Origin: Eonycteris spelaea
Taxonomy: Eukaryota > Chordata > Mammalia > Chiroptera > Pteropodidae
DNA length: 64,000 bases
Direction of reading: 5' to 3'
Assembly (NCBI GenBank): GCA_003508835.1
Contig: PUFA01000571.1
Location: 121,592-185,591 of the forward strand
The first letter of the stretch is position 1. Each line of letters starts with the position of its first letter. The position numbers were made by a program, and so were the translations under genes. The notes beneath the pieces were generated by a model. The model had not been told where the DNA came from and made no database searches. It saw only the letters and a list, made by a program, of their open reading frames with translations. Positions 36,351 to 48,754 of the stretch are shown here, piece by piece.

Positions 36351-38204
36351 TAAAGTGCTCTGTACACTTTAAGTAAATTGGGGTCCTAAAAATTGGGTGG
36401 TGGGCCTAAGCTTATATACCATTTCCACTGAACTATGTTGTATCAACCACCAAGGAAGAATTTGCCTAATATAAATGTTGTCTCAAGGTATCAGAACAGG
36501 AAACCTTTTAGATAAAAAATAGGTAATTTTATAATCGATGTTAGCAAGATATTTAAGACTTATTGATAGGCTTAAGTGATTTAATTTGGTTGCCCTTGCA
36601 TTATGTGTGTAAATCAATTTCATCATGAACTGACAACCTTATAAGCAGCACAATAAGATAGCCAAGAATTTATATACAAAAGGGCAGAGAATTGTGAAAG
36701 TTAATCTTTTGACTATGCAATGTCTATAATTTGCATGCTTCTACATTATAAACGAAGTCAATTCTAAATAAAGCAATAGAAACTGTAAATGAATTCCTTC
36801 TATTGCAGACTTGCATGATCACCATCATTTAGACAAAAGATTTCTGAAGATACTAAGACAATTAGAATCAACTTCAAAAAAATAAATTCGTTGTAAATCA
36901 TCTCAGATCACAACTGTCCAGAAGAAGATAGTTCTTAGAGAACTATCAGTGCCACTGGCCTCTAAGCAAGCTGTGGCTGTGTTCTCTCTACCCTCTGGCT
37001 GTTATCTTAGAAAGCTGAAAGGATTCATGAGAATTTATGGACTACAGAGTAGTATCATTTTCTTCAAGGCATTCTTCAATAGAACTGGAGCTTTATAATC
37101 ACTAATAGGCAGGCAGGCCAGGCAGGAGGAGCTTATCATTAAGGTCACTGATTGGCAACAGACATTTTTAACCTGAGTCTTGGGTACACCTAGATGCTAG
37201 ACTGGTAAGATACAGAACCTTTGATTTGAGAACTGTGTTGTTCGTAGAACTGGACTGGGTGAAGTAAAACTTAATTTCATGAGATTTGTAGAATGACACA
37301 GCTGTCGTCTATTCTGATTCCAGTCCAAGCCCTGTTTTAGTAACTGCTAAATGCTAAAGGTGGTGACTTTCTCCCCACTCTACCACTGCCCCCTGCTTTG
37401 CACCTCCCATCCAGTTGTGCAGGTTTATGGGGCTTTGGTATGGCCATTGGAGTTCATTATTACATCTTAGAAATGCTACTTTCTGTTTATTTCCTATGGC
37501 ATCCAATGAAAAAACTAGTGTTACTAAAAATTTATTCAAGCAATCGTTTGCTTTTATTCCCTTTGGGAAAGTCTCGTTGACTGTGGCAGGCATTATCCTT
37601 TTCATTAGGTATCGTTCACGGATAAGTTGATAGAAAATGTGCTATACAGGAATGGAAAAAAATCGTAAAATTCTGATAGTCGTTAGCTATCCTGACTTTT
37701 AAAAAGTAAACAACTGTCTATCAGGTTATCCAACCAAATAAGCTGCCTAATTTCAGGCCATATAGCAAATATAACTTTAAAAAGCCCCAGGGGGGGTACA
37801 AAATATATATTGTGAATTCAGTGTAACAAATTATGACAGACGATTATAAAATATGATTTTAAAAAAGAATTTTATTTGTTATGCTATGGGAATAGTAAAA
37901 GCTTTTTAGCTTGGATGTAAAGGAGAAAAAAGTGGATTAAGATCTTGAGTTTCCAGGTTTTTCTGGCTGCCTTCATCTGTCTATCACTCTCCCTCACACC
38001 ACCCACAGCCAAGATACCAGAACATTCCCGAGCTGCAACTGATACCTAAATTTTAATGATAGTATGTGTGTGTGTGGTTTTTTTTAAGACAGCCTCTGAA
38101 ACAGGTCGCTACTAAGGAATTTAAAGTCCATTTTGTAATTTGTGAGTAACTTAGTGTAGCTGTTTATTGTGTGGCTTTTTTTTTTTTTTTAACATTTTGT
38201 GCCC
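36351..38204. other. Unrecognised AT-rich sequence
   Basis: No gene was recognised. Overlapping open frames at 37354-37630 occur on both strands and are taken as chance. A short GGCAGGCA run lies near 37108. Confidence 0.4.
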
Positions 38205-38470
38205 TCAATTGAGAAAACACTTATTGAGAGCCAAGGATTTGCACAGCATTGCTCAATGAATGACTGGTGATGCCCAAATTGACTAGAGATGGCCTCTGCC
38301 AATCCATGGAAGGGACAGTTACAGAAAATATATAAGACAAATTCAGAAAAGCGCTATGATTCATTCACACATTTGCTGAGCTGCTGCTATTCAACAGGCA
38401 CCATGAAAAGCAGTGGTCGTACTAGAGAGCCAGCCTTGTCCTTAAGGAAATTGTAATCAAAACCTAAATG
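38205..38470 (+). repeat. Ancient mammalian repeat fragments
   Basis: Two decayed segments ('AACACTTATTGAGAGCCAAGG' near 38215, shortened from the family's 'ttattgagcacctactatgt' pattern, and 'TTCAACAGGCACCATG' near 38390) suggest an old interspersed repeat. The family is uncertain. Confidence 0.4.
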
Positions 38471-38599
38471 AATAAAGAATAAAACTATTGCCTACAATAA
38501 TTGCTATGAAGAACACAGGCCAAAGAATAGTGAATCTGACTTTCCCTATATCAGAGAGATGTACTCTACCTATGTGCCACCATTTTAATGGCAGATTAC

Positions 38600-39010
38600 A
38601 ACACTGACAAGCCTGGACAGAGCCCTTTTATTCACAATATTCCAAACAGTAACAACCTGAGTGGCAAAACGGAAGAAGGTATTATCCTTTCCTTATGTCT
38701 AGCCATCCACCCATCTTCTCATTGTTCTCCAAAGAACATTATCTTATATAGGTCAGGATACCCAAGTCATTTTCAAGCATCTCATTCCAGCTCAATTTGC
38801 AACAGAACGAGTCTTTTTTTCATTTACACTTAAAATGTACAATCTAGTATCATGTTCTTCTCTTCTTCCCATTTCCTGCCAAATGGATCACCAATCCCTG
38901 TGGACGCCTTCCACTGCAATGCATCTGTAAATTTGGGAAGTTCATTTCTCATCCATATCTAGATCCTCATCTCTTTCTTGTGCTACTTCTATCACAGCCT
39001 TCAAACTGTA
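38600..39010 (+). mobile_element. L2 LINE fragment (ORF2 C-terminal part)
   Basis: A pyrimidine-rich, co-linear match to the late ORF2 of L2 is seen, for example the 'gacttctatcacagccttc' type text near 38983 and 'CCAAGTCATTTTCAAGC' near 38761. It is heavily decayed. Confidence 0.5.
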
Positions 39011-39419
39011 CTCCGTGATCCAATCCCTTTAGTTCTATAATAGGTGAGTGTAACACTCATTACTCCCAGTTTGACAAAAGTACATTTCTGCTCTTCATAA
39101 ATTATAGTCTTTGATCTAGCAATTAAGGCTCACCATAATTACTGTAACAGCACAACCAACAAGCACAGCACTGTAGAGTTTATAAAACACATTACAACCA
39201 TGACACTGATATGGAGGGAGCTTACATGCATTTTCTTGAAAGAATGACCTTTCTGAAGTAACAGGGTAATTGATAACACCCATTTGAATTTAGGTCTTTT
39301 GCCTTCAAATATGGATCTTCCAAATGCAATGATTAATACCACTATACATATCAAATGTCCCCAGAATGACATTTTTCTTCCAAAGAGGTTACTTGGCCAC
39401 ATAAAACTTTAAAATTTAT

Positions 39420-39735
39420 ATAACTCCTTCCATCTGAAATGTTTATCCTTTATTAGTCCATATCTATCATCTTCTCAAGAACATTAACTCACCTTTAGAA
39501 AATCATTTTGAGGTAAAATTTATCTATTTAAAGTTGTTAGTTGAATTGTTCTCCATTCTTATTCAAATTATACTACCTGCACCTGCTGTTAGTTTACAGT
39601 TTATTTTGTATTGGTATGTTATTTCCCTCAGCTCTTTTAGGGCATACTATCTTCTGATATTTGAGTTTGAAACTTAGTAAAATTCTTTGCACATAACAAA
39701 TATTGACTGAATGCTTGGTAATTTGTTAGTGGTCT
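39420..39735 (+). mobile_element. L2 LINE 3' end
   Basis: The end 'TTCTTTGCACATAACAAAT' near 39682 then 'TTGACTGAATGCTTGG' is the degraded L2 3' terminus. Its upstream text 'AGCTCTTTTAGGGCATAC' fits the conserved 3' UTR segment. Confidence 0.55.
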
Positions 39736-39787
39736 TTCACACTGCCAAATCTTATTTTTAGGACCTTTTTGTCAGACTGTATAACTA

Positions 39788-40236
39788 ATTGTGGTGGGCA
39801 GAATAATGTCCTCCCAAAGGCCTGTGTTCTAATCCTCAGAAACTATGAGGAATTCAGATTGCGGATGGAATGAAATGTGTTAATCGGCTGATCCTGAGAT
39901 GGGGAGATCATCCTGGATTATGAGGGGGCTACAGGTAGTAGAGGGAGGCAGGAAAGCAGCGAGAGATGGTAGCCTGAGGATTTACTCAGTATTGCTAGCT
40001 TTGTAGATTCAGGAATGGGCCACGAATAAAAATGTTGGCGGCCTCTAGAAGCTGGAAAGGCAAGAAAATGGATTCTCTAGAGTCTTCAGAAAGAGCAGCC
40101 CTGTCAACACCCCGGTTTAGCTCAGTGAGACCACTTTATCCTCTGATCTCTATAACTGTAAGGTAATACATGTGCTTGCTGTTTTCTGCCACTATGTGAT
40201 AATTTGTGACAACAGGCACGGGAAACTAATATACAA
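39788..40236 (+). repeat. MLT1-like MaLR LTR, forward
   Basis: A GTGGTGGGCAGAATAATGTC start, 'CCTCCCAAAGGCCTGTGTTC', a central 'gatcatcctggattatgagg' and an end 'CAGGCACGGGAAACTAATA' follow the MLT1/MaLR LTR consensus layout. Confidence 0.8.
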
Positions 40237-40559
40237 CATATTTATAAAATACGAAAATATTTAAAATGGGCCTTAATGGAAAAAAAAAGTCTGTTGAGAA
40301 TTTCTATTAAATCATGAGTGTATGCCTACTCAGCTTCATTTGTCCACAAGCGTTTCCTCTGTGTGTGTGGGTGGTGCGCGCAGCCGGATCATTAACAGCC
40401 TACAGCTAAATGTGAACCCCTGGGCATGATCTCTAACCTCAACCGCATCTCATCATCATTCTCCTCGCGAGACACGTGCTACGCAACTCCTCACAGGATT
40501 CTGAAACAGTGAAGATCTCCCTTAAGTTTTGGCTTTTTCTCATTGTCCCTCTACACACT

Positions 40560-40800
40560 TAGGTTTTAAAATTAAGTTTGGACCCCACTTCTATTTCAGC
40601 TTTGCTGTCCCCAGTCCGTTAGACCCTCTCTTTGGTGCTTCCTCCGCTTGCTACACCTACCTTTAATAGACATTACTTGCCCTCATCTTCCTCTCTGGAC
40701 TGTAAACGACCTCAGGGCAGGACTATGGTTTTGTTGACCTTGGAACCCCAGTCTTTACAGTACTGTTCTCGGTAGTTAATAAAACTGTGCAGTGAATGGA
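40560..40800 (+). mobile_element. L2 LINE 3' end fragment
   Basis: 'CTGGACTGTAAACGACCTC', 'AGGGCAGGACTATGG', 'AACCCCAGTCTTTACAGTAC' and a terminal GTGAATGGA match the conserved L2 3' end. Confidence 0.75.
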
Positions 40801-40849
40801 GGGACCCGAGCAAACCTCTCAAACTCAATAGCATATTTCAAATTACGAC

Positions 40850-41420
40850 TGCATTTGATTCTGTTACCCTCCTTTGCTGACATTTTAAATTTCCCCTTTG
40901 CACTGCTGCCGCGGTAACATTCTATTTCCCTTCCTTTTATTGCTAATTCCTGGAATGGGCACGCTGCACCTGTGCCACACCTTCCACGCATTTTGCGTTA
41001 ATCCCACTGCATATCTGGCTCCTGAAACCACCTCACTACTGAAATTATTCTATCATCACCTGCCTAAATTCAATAACCTTTTCAATTTGGGTTTTATTAT
41101 ATCTCTTGCGTTCTTGAGATTCTCAATCTCTAAGTCTTTATTCTTGTTCTTCCGCTCTTTCCTGCTGGTTTTCCTTTCTCCATAGCTGGCACTTTTCCTC
41201 TTGATTTATAACTAGTTTGTATTCTAATTTGGTCCTATGTCCCCTGCTCTTCTCAAATACTCACATGCTCTGTCCTCATGGTTTCAAGCACCACTTTACA
41301 TTACACTCCCTGACCTTTTCACCCTTGCTTCAGTACCACATGTTCACAATGACACAGCAATACAAATCTGTTACCCAACAATATCAGGAACTTAACCTTT
41401 CCTAAACAAATATTACTTTC
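40850..41420 (+). mobile_element. L2 LINE ORF2 fragment
   Basis: 'CTGAAACCACCTCACTACTG' near 41021 and 'TAAATTCAATAACCTTTTC' near 41064, then 'TGTCCTCATGGTTTCAAG' near 41270, are co-linear with the L2 reverse transcriptase C-terminal region. 40898-41185 is open for 95 codons but does not continue. Confidence 0.65.
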
Positions 41421-42827
41421 CCTGAATCCAGCTACTTTTCTCCTGGAGAGGACACCTGGTCCCTTGAGTGATGTTTGTTCCCAATAGACATGCGTCCTGC
41501 TTTTCATATTCGGAGAACCCATAATAGCATGATCTTCAAGCTTTCAGAAAAAATAAGACGAATTCAATACAGAGTATTTCTAGATAAAATAGAATATCAG
41601 AGGACTGACAAAGCTATTTATAGAATTTAAAAAAAATCTAGCTTTGATCACCAGAAGGTAAGTGATTTGGGTTAAAATACTGCTGTTAATTGGAGAACCA
41701 GATTTGAAGTTTAGGATCATTTGAAAAGTTATTTTGAACAGGCCTATATTTATATAAATTATTTGTCATCTAGTAGTAATGCTAAATGACATCGGAATAT
41801 TAGTGATTTAAATTTTTGTTGACCATATGCACCCTTAAGACTCATTAAAAACATTTTAAATGTTATCTTTAATGTATTAAGATTTTTCTAATCTTAATGC
41901 AAAAATGGAATTTTTAAGTAACTGACTTTCATATTTCATTCCCTTTTATTATGTTGGATCTACCCTGCCTTTGGTGGATCTAAATGCTACTCTATTCAAA
42001 CTGTCAGAATCCAATCACTTCAACTCACTTAATCTGTTTTTTCCTCCATCACAGAAACTTCTTGAAAATAGCTTTAGGCGTATTTTGAAATTTTTAGACT
42101 TATTTGGATCTAAATTTAAATACTGTGCCATACATGTTGCCAAAACAAATTTAATGTAACTTACAGATGGTATTTGTCCTTCTAACTTAACTGATTTTGT
42201 GCCCAGAATATACTTTTCTAGCTTAAAGGGTCAAGACCATTTTTTACTAGCTCGGATAATATACTGATTTTATTTTTAAGAAAATGTATTAACATATTTA
42301 CTCTGAGTCTGATTGGATCTGAAGATGAATCACAACTATTAACATGAGCGCCAGAAAAAAAGGAATAGACAATCTTGGAAAAGCCTCTATAAACAAGATA
42401 TGGTTTCTGCTATACTCAAAACACCAATTAGTGACCTAATATAAGACATGTGAAATCTATGACCATGGTTATCCAAGATTCAGCAAGACAGCCCAAATCA
42501 GTTAGCTATGTATAGTCTCCGTTATTCAACTGACTTTCCAAGCATATCCGCAGACGTGGAGCAAGAGGGAGATCTGTTTAAGGGGCCATAATCTTAAAAA
42601 GATTTTTCTTTGGGAGTCATATACATGTAATAAGCTATTTGACAAGCAAACATAATTATGTCACATTAACATTCAAATATGAATATTTCTTAAGTACATT
42701 TATCTCCTAAAAGGGGAGAATCTCCACTTTGCCTTCACTCTAGCATCAAACTAACATTCTGAATTCGACATAATAATGGGTCATATTTCATAGACAATTA
42801 TCTTTGTTTTTTTTGGAAAATATGCAA
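41421..42827. other. Unrecognised AT-rich sequence
   Basis: No gene or repeat was firmly identified. Confidence 0.4.
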
Positions 42828-43120
42828 TTATGGGTTGAGGTTACTCACTCACTTTAGTGGTTCTGGTTTCTCGTCAGGCCGCTCTCCATGGCTTGCAAAT
42901 GGGCTGTACCCTCATGTGGCTGCTGTGCACACACATCCCAGGTGTCTCTCCCACTTTTTATAGATGTCATATGGTTAGAACGAACACATGACCTTGTTTA
43001 GCCTTAATTACCTACTCAGAGGCAAAAACCAATTTCCAAATGCAAATACCTTTGAAGTACATTGGGGTTCAGAACTTCAACATATGAATTTGGGGAGAAC
43101 CCAACAAGGCCCACAATATG
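42828..43120 (-). repeat. MLT1-like MaLR LTR, reverse
   Basis: 'GCTTGCAAATGGGCTGTACC' near 42892, 'CCCAGGTGTCTCTCCCAC' near 42937 and 'TTCAACATATGAATTTGGGG' near 43076 read as a reversed MLT1 LTR. Confidence 0.75.
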
Positions 43121-43689
43121 AAGGAATTTGCTCATATGTTTCTTGTTTAGTCATGAGATTCTCTGCTATTAAGTTAAACTAAGTATTCTCTGAGACCAGT
43201 TAACTTTCTAATTAAATTTTGATTAAATGCATATAAAATTAAATAAATTTTAAAAATTACACTTTGCATGTATATATAATCATGAAGCAATGGGACATCC
43301 AGTTAAAGGCTTCCAGTAGGCAGGATAGGCATATGAGTATACTGCAGGTTCCGAGTATACCGCTAGAGCATAACATAACAAGTCATAAGGTGCCGGTGAG
43401 GGTCTTGCCTATTTGTAAGAAACACAACACCTGTAAAGCTCGATAAAGTTAAGTGCAGTGGAACAAGGTATTCCTGCAACACAAGCCTCTAACAAGGTGC
43501 ATTCAGATTGAATAAGGCTCACATATAAGTTAAAATGGTGCTATTTCTCCTTGGGTATGAAAAAAAAATGAAGTTTTTCAAGTGTAGAGGTGGAAAAAGA
43601 AATTAGAATCCTAGAGATGACTTTTGTGGGGGGAGGGTAGGAAGTGGAAATCTCTATCTCCAGTATATTTTATAAAGTATTTGTTAAAA

Positions 43690-44015
43690 TTACTTCGATG
43701 TGTCAACTAGATTGGGCCATGGGGTGCCCAGATATGTGGTTAAACATTCTGGTTAATTTTATCTAAATGCACCGTTATAGATAAAATTAACCTGTATGTT
43801 CAAGTGATTGTCCTCCATAACTGGAAGGCTGAACAGGAGGCCAACCCTCCCCCTGTGAGGATTCTCCGGCCTGACAGCCCTCAAACCTGGACAGTCGTTT
43901 CTCCTTGTTCCATAGCAACCTGATGACCTTCCCCCTTAACCTGGAATATCGTGTAGACCCCGTAGATTTTAGGCTTACCATTCTCCATAATGGCAGGAGC
44001 CAGTTCCTTATAATA
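43690..44015 (+). repeat. Old LTR-like repeat (MaLR-type) with embedded inverted repeat
   Basis: It starts 'GATGTGTCAACTAGATTGGG', continues 'GGGTGCCCAGATATGTGGT' and ends 'AGCCAGTTCCTTATAATAAA', the layout of a common old mammalian repeat. A block at 43751-43792 forms a perfect inverted repeat that is not part of the pattern I would expect. Confidence 0.6.
43751..43792. repeat. Perfect 15-bp inverted repeat with 12-nt loop
   Basis: The left arm GGTTAATTTTATCTA (43751-43765) and right arm TAGATAAAATTAACC (43778-43792) are exact reverse complements around a 12-nt spacer. It could form a hairpin or cruciform, or be a tiny inverted-repeat insertion. Confidence 0.95.
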
Positions 44016-44335
44016 AATCAGCAGGGAGGCAGACATATGAAAGCTGATTAATAGTCGCCTCCTACAGAAGCTATTTTCATGTAAATTTTAATTCCGATCT
44101 ATCCCACCTGCAAATAGAGCCCTTTCCTAAGCTACGATAAGAAACTGCTAGAAATAATGCATTGCAATAGATTTGTATTGGGTTAACATGTCAATTAGCA
44201 AGGAAATTCGAGAAATCTTTAGAAAGCACTCAGGGTTTAAGAAGTATAAAGGCATAGCGATATAAACTTATAAATATGAAGAATCATTTCGCTTCGGTTT
44301 GCAACAATAAATTTGTATGAGTTATCTATTGTAGC

Positions 44336-44755
44336 TGTTAAAGTGAAAACCACAGACCCAAAATGACAATGCTTGTGCTAAAAGCCCTTGGTACTAAATT
44401 TAGATTTAACACCATATCTAAGTGGTTTTAGCCTCTCCAAGAAACAGCCTAACCCACCAGTCTGGAATCTTCTGGTCAAGCCCCAGTAGTTTAGCACGTG
44501 TGCCCTCTCCGTCCCCCACAGAAAGAGAAAAGCAGCAATGATAACCCATCCCGCTCATCTTCCCGTGTAAAAGTGTCCCCGGTCCCAAAACAATTCTCCT
44601 TTCTCAATAGCTCCCCCGCCCCATGCTTCTTCAGAAACCTTCCATTTTGTACAACCCCTGGTTGCTACGTGGGACGCTGCCTGTTTCACAAATCTCTTAA
44701 TAAAGCCAGTTAGAGTTTCAAATGGATTCAGTTGAATTTTGTTTAACAACATAAC
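44336..44755 (+). repeat. Class I ERV-like LTR (LTR X)
   Basis: It begins TGTTAAAGTGAAAACCACAG and ends TTTGTTTAACAACA. It contains a CT-rich middle, TGCTACGTGGGACGC and a polyadenylation signal AATAAAGCC near 44700, followed by a U5-like tail. TG and CA-type ends and the layout fit a gammaretroviral LTR. No internal retroviral sequence is attached on either side, so it may be a solo LTR. Confidence 0.7.
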
Positions 44756-44789
44756 ACGCCAACCTAGAACCTAGTCGTATACAATGTGA

Positions 44790-44890
44790 ATTAGGTTTTT
44801 TTAAATTAAATTTATGGGGTGGCATTAATAAAAGTATGTAGGTTTCAAGTGTACAATTCAATAACGTGTGTATATTGCATAGTGTGTACT
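44790..44890 (-). mobile_element. LINE-1 3' end, reverse orientation
   Basis: A T-rich start, 'GGGGTGGCATTAATAAAAG' and 'TTTCAAGTGTACAATTCAAT' are the reverse complement of a younger L1 3' terminus with its poly-A. Confidence 0.7.
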
Positions 44891-45857
44891 CACTCATGTA
44901 CAACTCCAGCAGGACTCAGCCTGGCCCATTCTCGCTGCTCCACACAGGAGATTCACGAACCCAAACAGCTGCTCACCTCGGTGCTGAGTACAAAGACGCC
45001 TTGGCTTTCTCTTATATGGGCTTCGCCTGGGGTGCCTGGGGCCCCGCCCCTCAGGGCGTGGCGGCTAGTTCCAGGGGCAATCACAAAATCCAGGAAACGG
45101 AATTCACCCTCGTGTTAAGCCCTGCCTCCAGAAACGAGTGTAGATCACTGCAGCCATATGCTATTGGCCAAGCTGTTAAAGAGCTCATATTTGAGGAGAA
45201 AGAACAGAAACCTTCTCAGTGAGAGGACCGGCAACAGTATTTTGGAGTCCTGCTTTTAAACTGCCACAGTATGCCCGCTGGCCACAAATCATTTACACTC
45301 CGCACACGTGTAAAATATACTCGCCCGATTGAAAGACCCTGGAAGGCCTTATGCCATTACGGAATTGGTCCCACCTGTGCAGCTCTGTGTCCTCAGCTTT
45401 ACAGGTGAGGCTCTTGGGTCTGGCTCCTTGGAGACTACGCCTCGGGTACTATTCTGCTGATCTTCAGTCCTGGGGAAGAAACAGGGCACTATCTCCGCAT
45501 ACACCTGCGGCGCTGCCCGGGGAACAGGTGAGACAGCTGCCAGGGACGCTCCTGTTGAGAAGGGAGTAACAGGAGGCACGGCGGTCACTGGCACATCGCA
45601 TCACTGTGGTGAACTGCGGCTGGGCCCCTTTCGAGCCTTAGGCCTTTGACGATCAGGCCTCAGCATGGCTCGCCAGGAATTATTCTCTGTGGGTCTTGCT
45701 TCTGCTCTCTGGGCTCATGGTTCTGTCCTCTGAATCTTTCTCAACCAGATTCTTGCCCATGGAAGTGTAGGGATCCAAAGACCTCTTCCCGTTGCGTTTT
45801 AAGCTGGAGTTATTTTGACCAGAACAAATCCCTTAAAAATCATGTGAATTTTCCATG
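44891..45857. other. GC-rich, CpG-containing block between two LTRs
   Basis: About 44930-45620 is clearly more GC- and CpG-rich than its surroundings. It contains GC-box-like motifs (CCCCGCCCC near 45043, GGGCGTGGC near 45055) and a TTATATGGG near 45015. Short open frames on both strands overlap and look like products of composition. Candidates are an unrecognised LTR or ERV leader, or a small promoter. I cannot decide from the sequence. Confidence 0.45.
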
Positions 45858-46519
45858 ACTGTAATTAGGGTTCTGTTAGGCAAAAGTCACAACCACCTGG
45901 CTCTTTGTAACAAGTCTTCCTCCAGCCAGGGCTCCCACAGAGCTTCTGTGAGGAAACAGCGTTAAGATTTTTAGAAGCCCCGTTTTTAATAGGACAGGGA
46001 TGTATGCGCAAGACATGCCTTTTTGATTCTTTGCATGAAAGAGTTTGAGCTAGCACAGTTCTTTGAGATGTTAAAAACAATCTTATAGCCCCACACAGAA
46101 TTAGATTTGGGCCATCACAGTGTTTATTGTAAAAGTGTAAAATTCTCCAGTAACCTAGTCCCAAGGGCAAGACAGGGAGTGTTATCTTCAGGCTCAGCTC
46201 CCAAGAGAAAAAACAACATTGTTTCCAGGGGTGCACATAACAAAACTGTCTACCAGGCCCCGTTTGCTACAAGATTTAGGAGTCCCCCTGAAACAATATA
46301 TCTTTGTGCTAAAAGCTAACAGCCATCTTCTGCTTTTTATAATCTGCTTGCTTGTTTGATCAAGGCCACCAAGACATAGTTTCAGCCTTTATAAGCTGCC
46401 TCCTCTGTAAACTCGGGGCTGATTCTTTAGAGGGGAGAGTCAGTTGCCGGCTGGCTAATAAAGGCTCATAATTAATCTCAATTGGCTCCGTGGGTCTTAG
46501 ATTTGAACGCGCCACAACA
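45858..46519 (+). repeat. Class I ERV-like LTR (LTR Y)
   Basis: It starts TGACTGTAATTAGGG or, a few bases on, TGTAATTAGGG, and ends GAACGCGCCACAACA. It has a degenerate promoter region near 46390 (TTTATAAGCTG), the polyadenylation-type AATAAAGGC near 46460 and a short U5. The minus-strand open frame 45865-46236 lies inside it and is spurious. Confidence 0.75.
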
Positions 46520-46529
46520 TTTATTATTG

Positions 46530-46530
<1 letters not shown>

Positions 46531-46569
<39 letters not shown>
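46531..46569. repeat. (TG)n microsatellite
   Basis: About 19-20 uninterrupted TG units lie 11 bases after the end of LTR Y. Confidence 0.97.
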
Positions 46570-46571
<2 letters not shown>

Positions 46572-47009
46572 GTGTCCTATGGAAAGGCCTGGAAAGAGAG
46601 TTTTATTTTTGAACTTAGTCAATTCTGGATCTTATGTATTTAGCACTGCATTCCTTCACCCTACACCCTCTCTCTTGCATGTTTTATCATAGCTGGCAAA
46701 GAAGCAGAGAATATTTTCAACATTCTCCTAGATGGTTGAGTTTAGTTAGTTCATTTCCTGTCTTCCACATTTGCCGCAAGACGGAGGCTGACAACATTCC
46801 CACCGCTGCGTGAGTCGCCTTTCTTCCAGCTTCCAATAACATCTTCATTTTCCTTTAAACTGTGACCAACAACTTCCTTGAGGTCTTTGGGCTGGTTCAC
46901 TAACACTTACCTCAGGGCTTTTCTGGCTTCCACCTGCTTCATCCCCCAAACCAATAACATCGGTTGTTTTTTTCTTATGGAGTTCCTTCTCCCAGCTCCC
47001 CCCACCCCT
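46570..47009. other. Unrecognised sequence
   Basis: Nothing was identified. Confidence 0.4.
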
Positions 47010-47180
47010 TAACAAACTCTCAGTTATCTATCACTATGTAACAAACCATCCCCAAACATGGTGACTTGAAACAATAATGATTTGTTATTTCACTCACACA
47101 TCTGCAGTTTGGACAGGGTGTAACAAGGAGTCTGTCTTTACTCTGGTCAGGAGGTCTGTCAAAGATGAGGAGGGGCCATG
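47010..47180 (+). repeat. Non-autonomous DNA transposon fragment
   Basis: 'AGTTATCTATCACTATGTAAC', shortened here to its start, then 'AAACCATCCCCAAACATGG', 'TGACTTGAAACAATAATG' and 'TCTGCAGTTTGGACAGGG' follow a common mammalian MER-type DNA transposon. The family was not determined. Confidence 0.6.
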
Positions 47181-48754
47181 CTTTAAAACCTCAAGGACGT
47201 CCAAATAAGAAAACAGGAAAGAAGTCTAACTATAATTGCCTATGGATGTTTAGGAGTTTTATTAAGAATTACAAACACTGCAGAAATAATTTTCAAGCAT
47301 TTTTATTTCTGCTAATATTGTGATTATTAAAACAAATAAAAAAGATAAGTTAAAATATTTTAAGCTTTGTAGGAATTTAAAATTTAATTTACTCACCACT
47401 ATATATTGAATGAGGTTCCAGGAAAAAAAAGTGGCTTTTTCAGCGACTCATTTAGAATGGATTATCTAGGATATCTTTGGTATTTCAGAATTTTCCTTAA
47501 TATTTGGATGTTTTAATCCTTAATTTAGCACACTTAGCTAGAGCAGACACAGTATTGGCCTGTTTAAACCATGATTTTGACCCAACATGAAAATTATTAG
47601 AAAAGTCTATAATATCTTTAAATGATGGCAAAAACAGACTACAGTGTTACATTTTTTAAAAATCAATATTTTTGTAAATATCTCAGGATTTCATTAACAA
47701 AAAACTTCTCACCACTCCTAGTCTTTCTTTTCTCACATATGTGGTACCCATAAATACATGAAAAAATCTTAGTGGCATAGAAGCAAAACAAAAAAGAAAA
47801 CTTTGATTTCTTTTTAAGGGCTTATGAAAAATTCATTGCCTATTACTTTGTTAAGAATTCATTTATGAATTATGTGGATTTTTAAGTGGACATTGGATTA
47901 TTTAACTGTTACTTTATTTACTTTTAATTATCACTTTGTAAATATGTGACTAAATGCAAATTTAATAAAGGTTTTAGTAAAGCCATCAATAGTCAAGAGG
48001 AACAATGAAGACTTTTCCTTCCACACATCTGCAAGTCATTACCTAAGCACTCCGGAATTTATAAAATTGCATCTATCTAGCCAAATGGGCAAGTATTTAT
48101 CTAAAACATTCATTTCCACCATTAATACATTACTTAGCATGCGTATGTAACGTCTCGTGTTATAATGGTGAACGCTCAGAAGGGAGAAACCTAGGCATCC
48201 GTCAGTTACTGAAATGGAGGATGACATGGGATGACGAACCTTGGCCAACCCCATTCTCTGTGCTCTGAAATGGTGCAATTACTTATACCTATACCTGTGA
48301 GTTCTGGAATATTTACAGCTGGAATTGGTCTCTGCACATGAAGGAACTAGATGACAGACAAACACCTCAAAATATAGCAATAAAAAAAAATGTATTGTCA
48401 AGACTAGAAGTTAAACAGAACATCTAGAACTCCTTGGTGAATATTTGGTTCCTGACCTTTATTCCTTTTTTGACCAACTGCCTTCACCTTTGGATCTCAT
48501 ATCTAATTTTAATCTTGTCTATTTGAGATAAAAATTAACTATATTCCTTCTTCCATATATGTGTCTCCCTTATACCTGCCTGTTACAGCCTTAGTGTTGA
48601 GAAGGTTCGCTCTGGTTTGTGATAAAAGATACTTTCTCAATTTTGTTAAAAGGTCCATCGTTCTTTGTGATAAGCTCAATTTTATGGAAAGTGATCTTAC
48701 TTATTTTTAAACAAAGTTTTGAGTTTCTCAAAAGTTATCCTTTTTTACTTAAGT
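47181..48754. other. AT-rich unrecognised sequence
   Basis: No gene or repeat was firmly identified. Confidence 0.4.

Noticed and set aside
45865..46236. 123-codon minus-strand frame
   Set aside because: It lies wholly inside LTR Y and has no homology to a protein.
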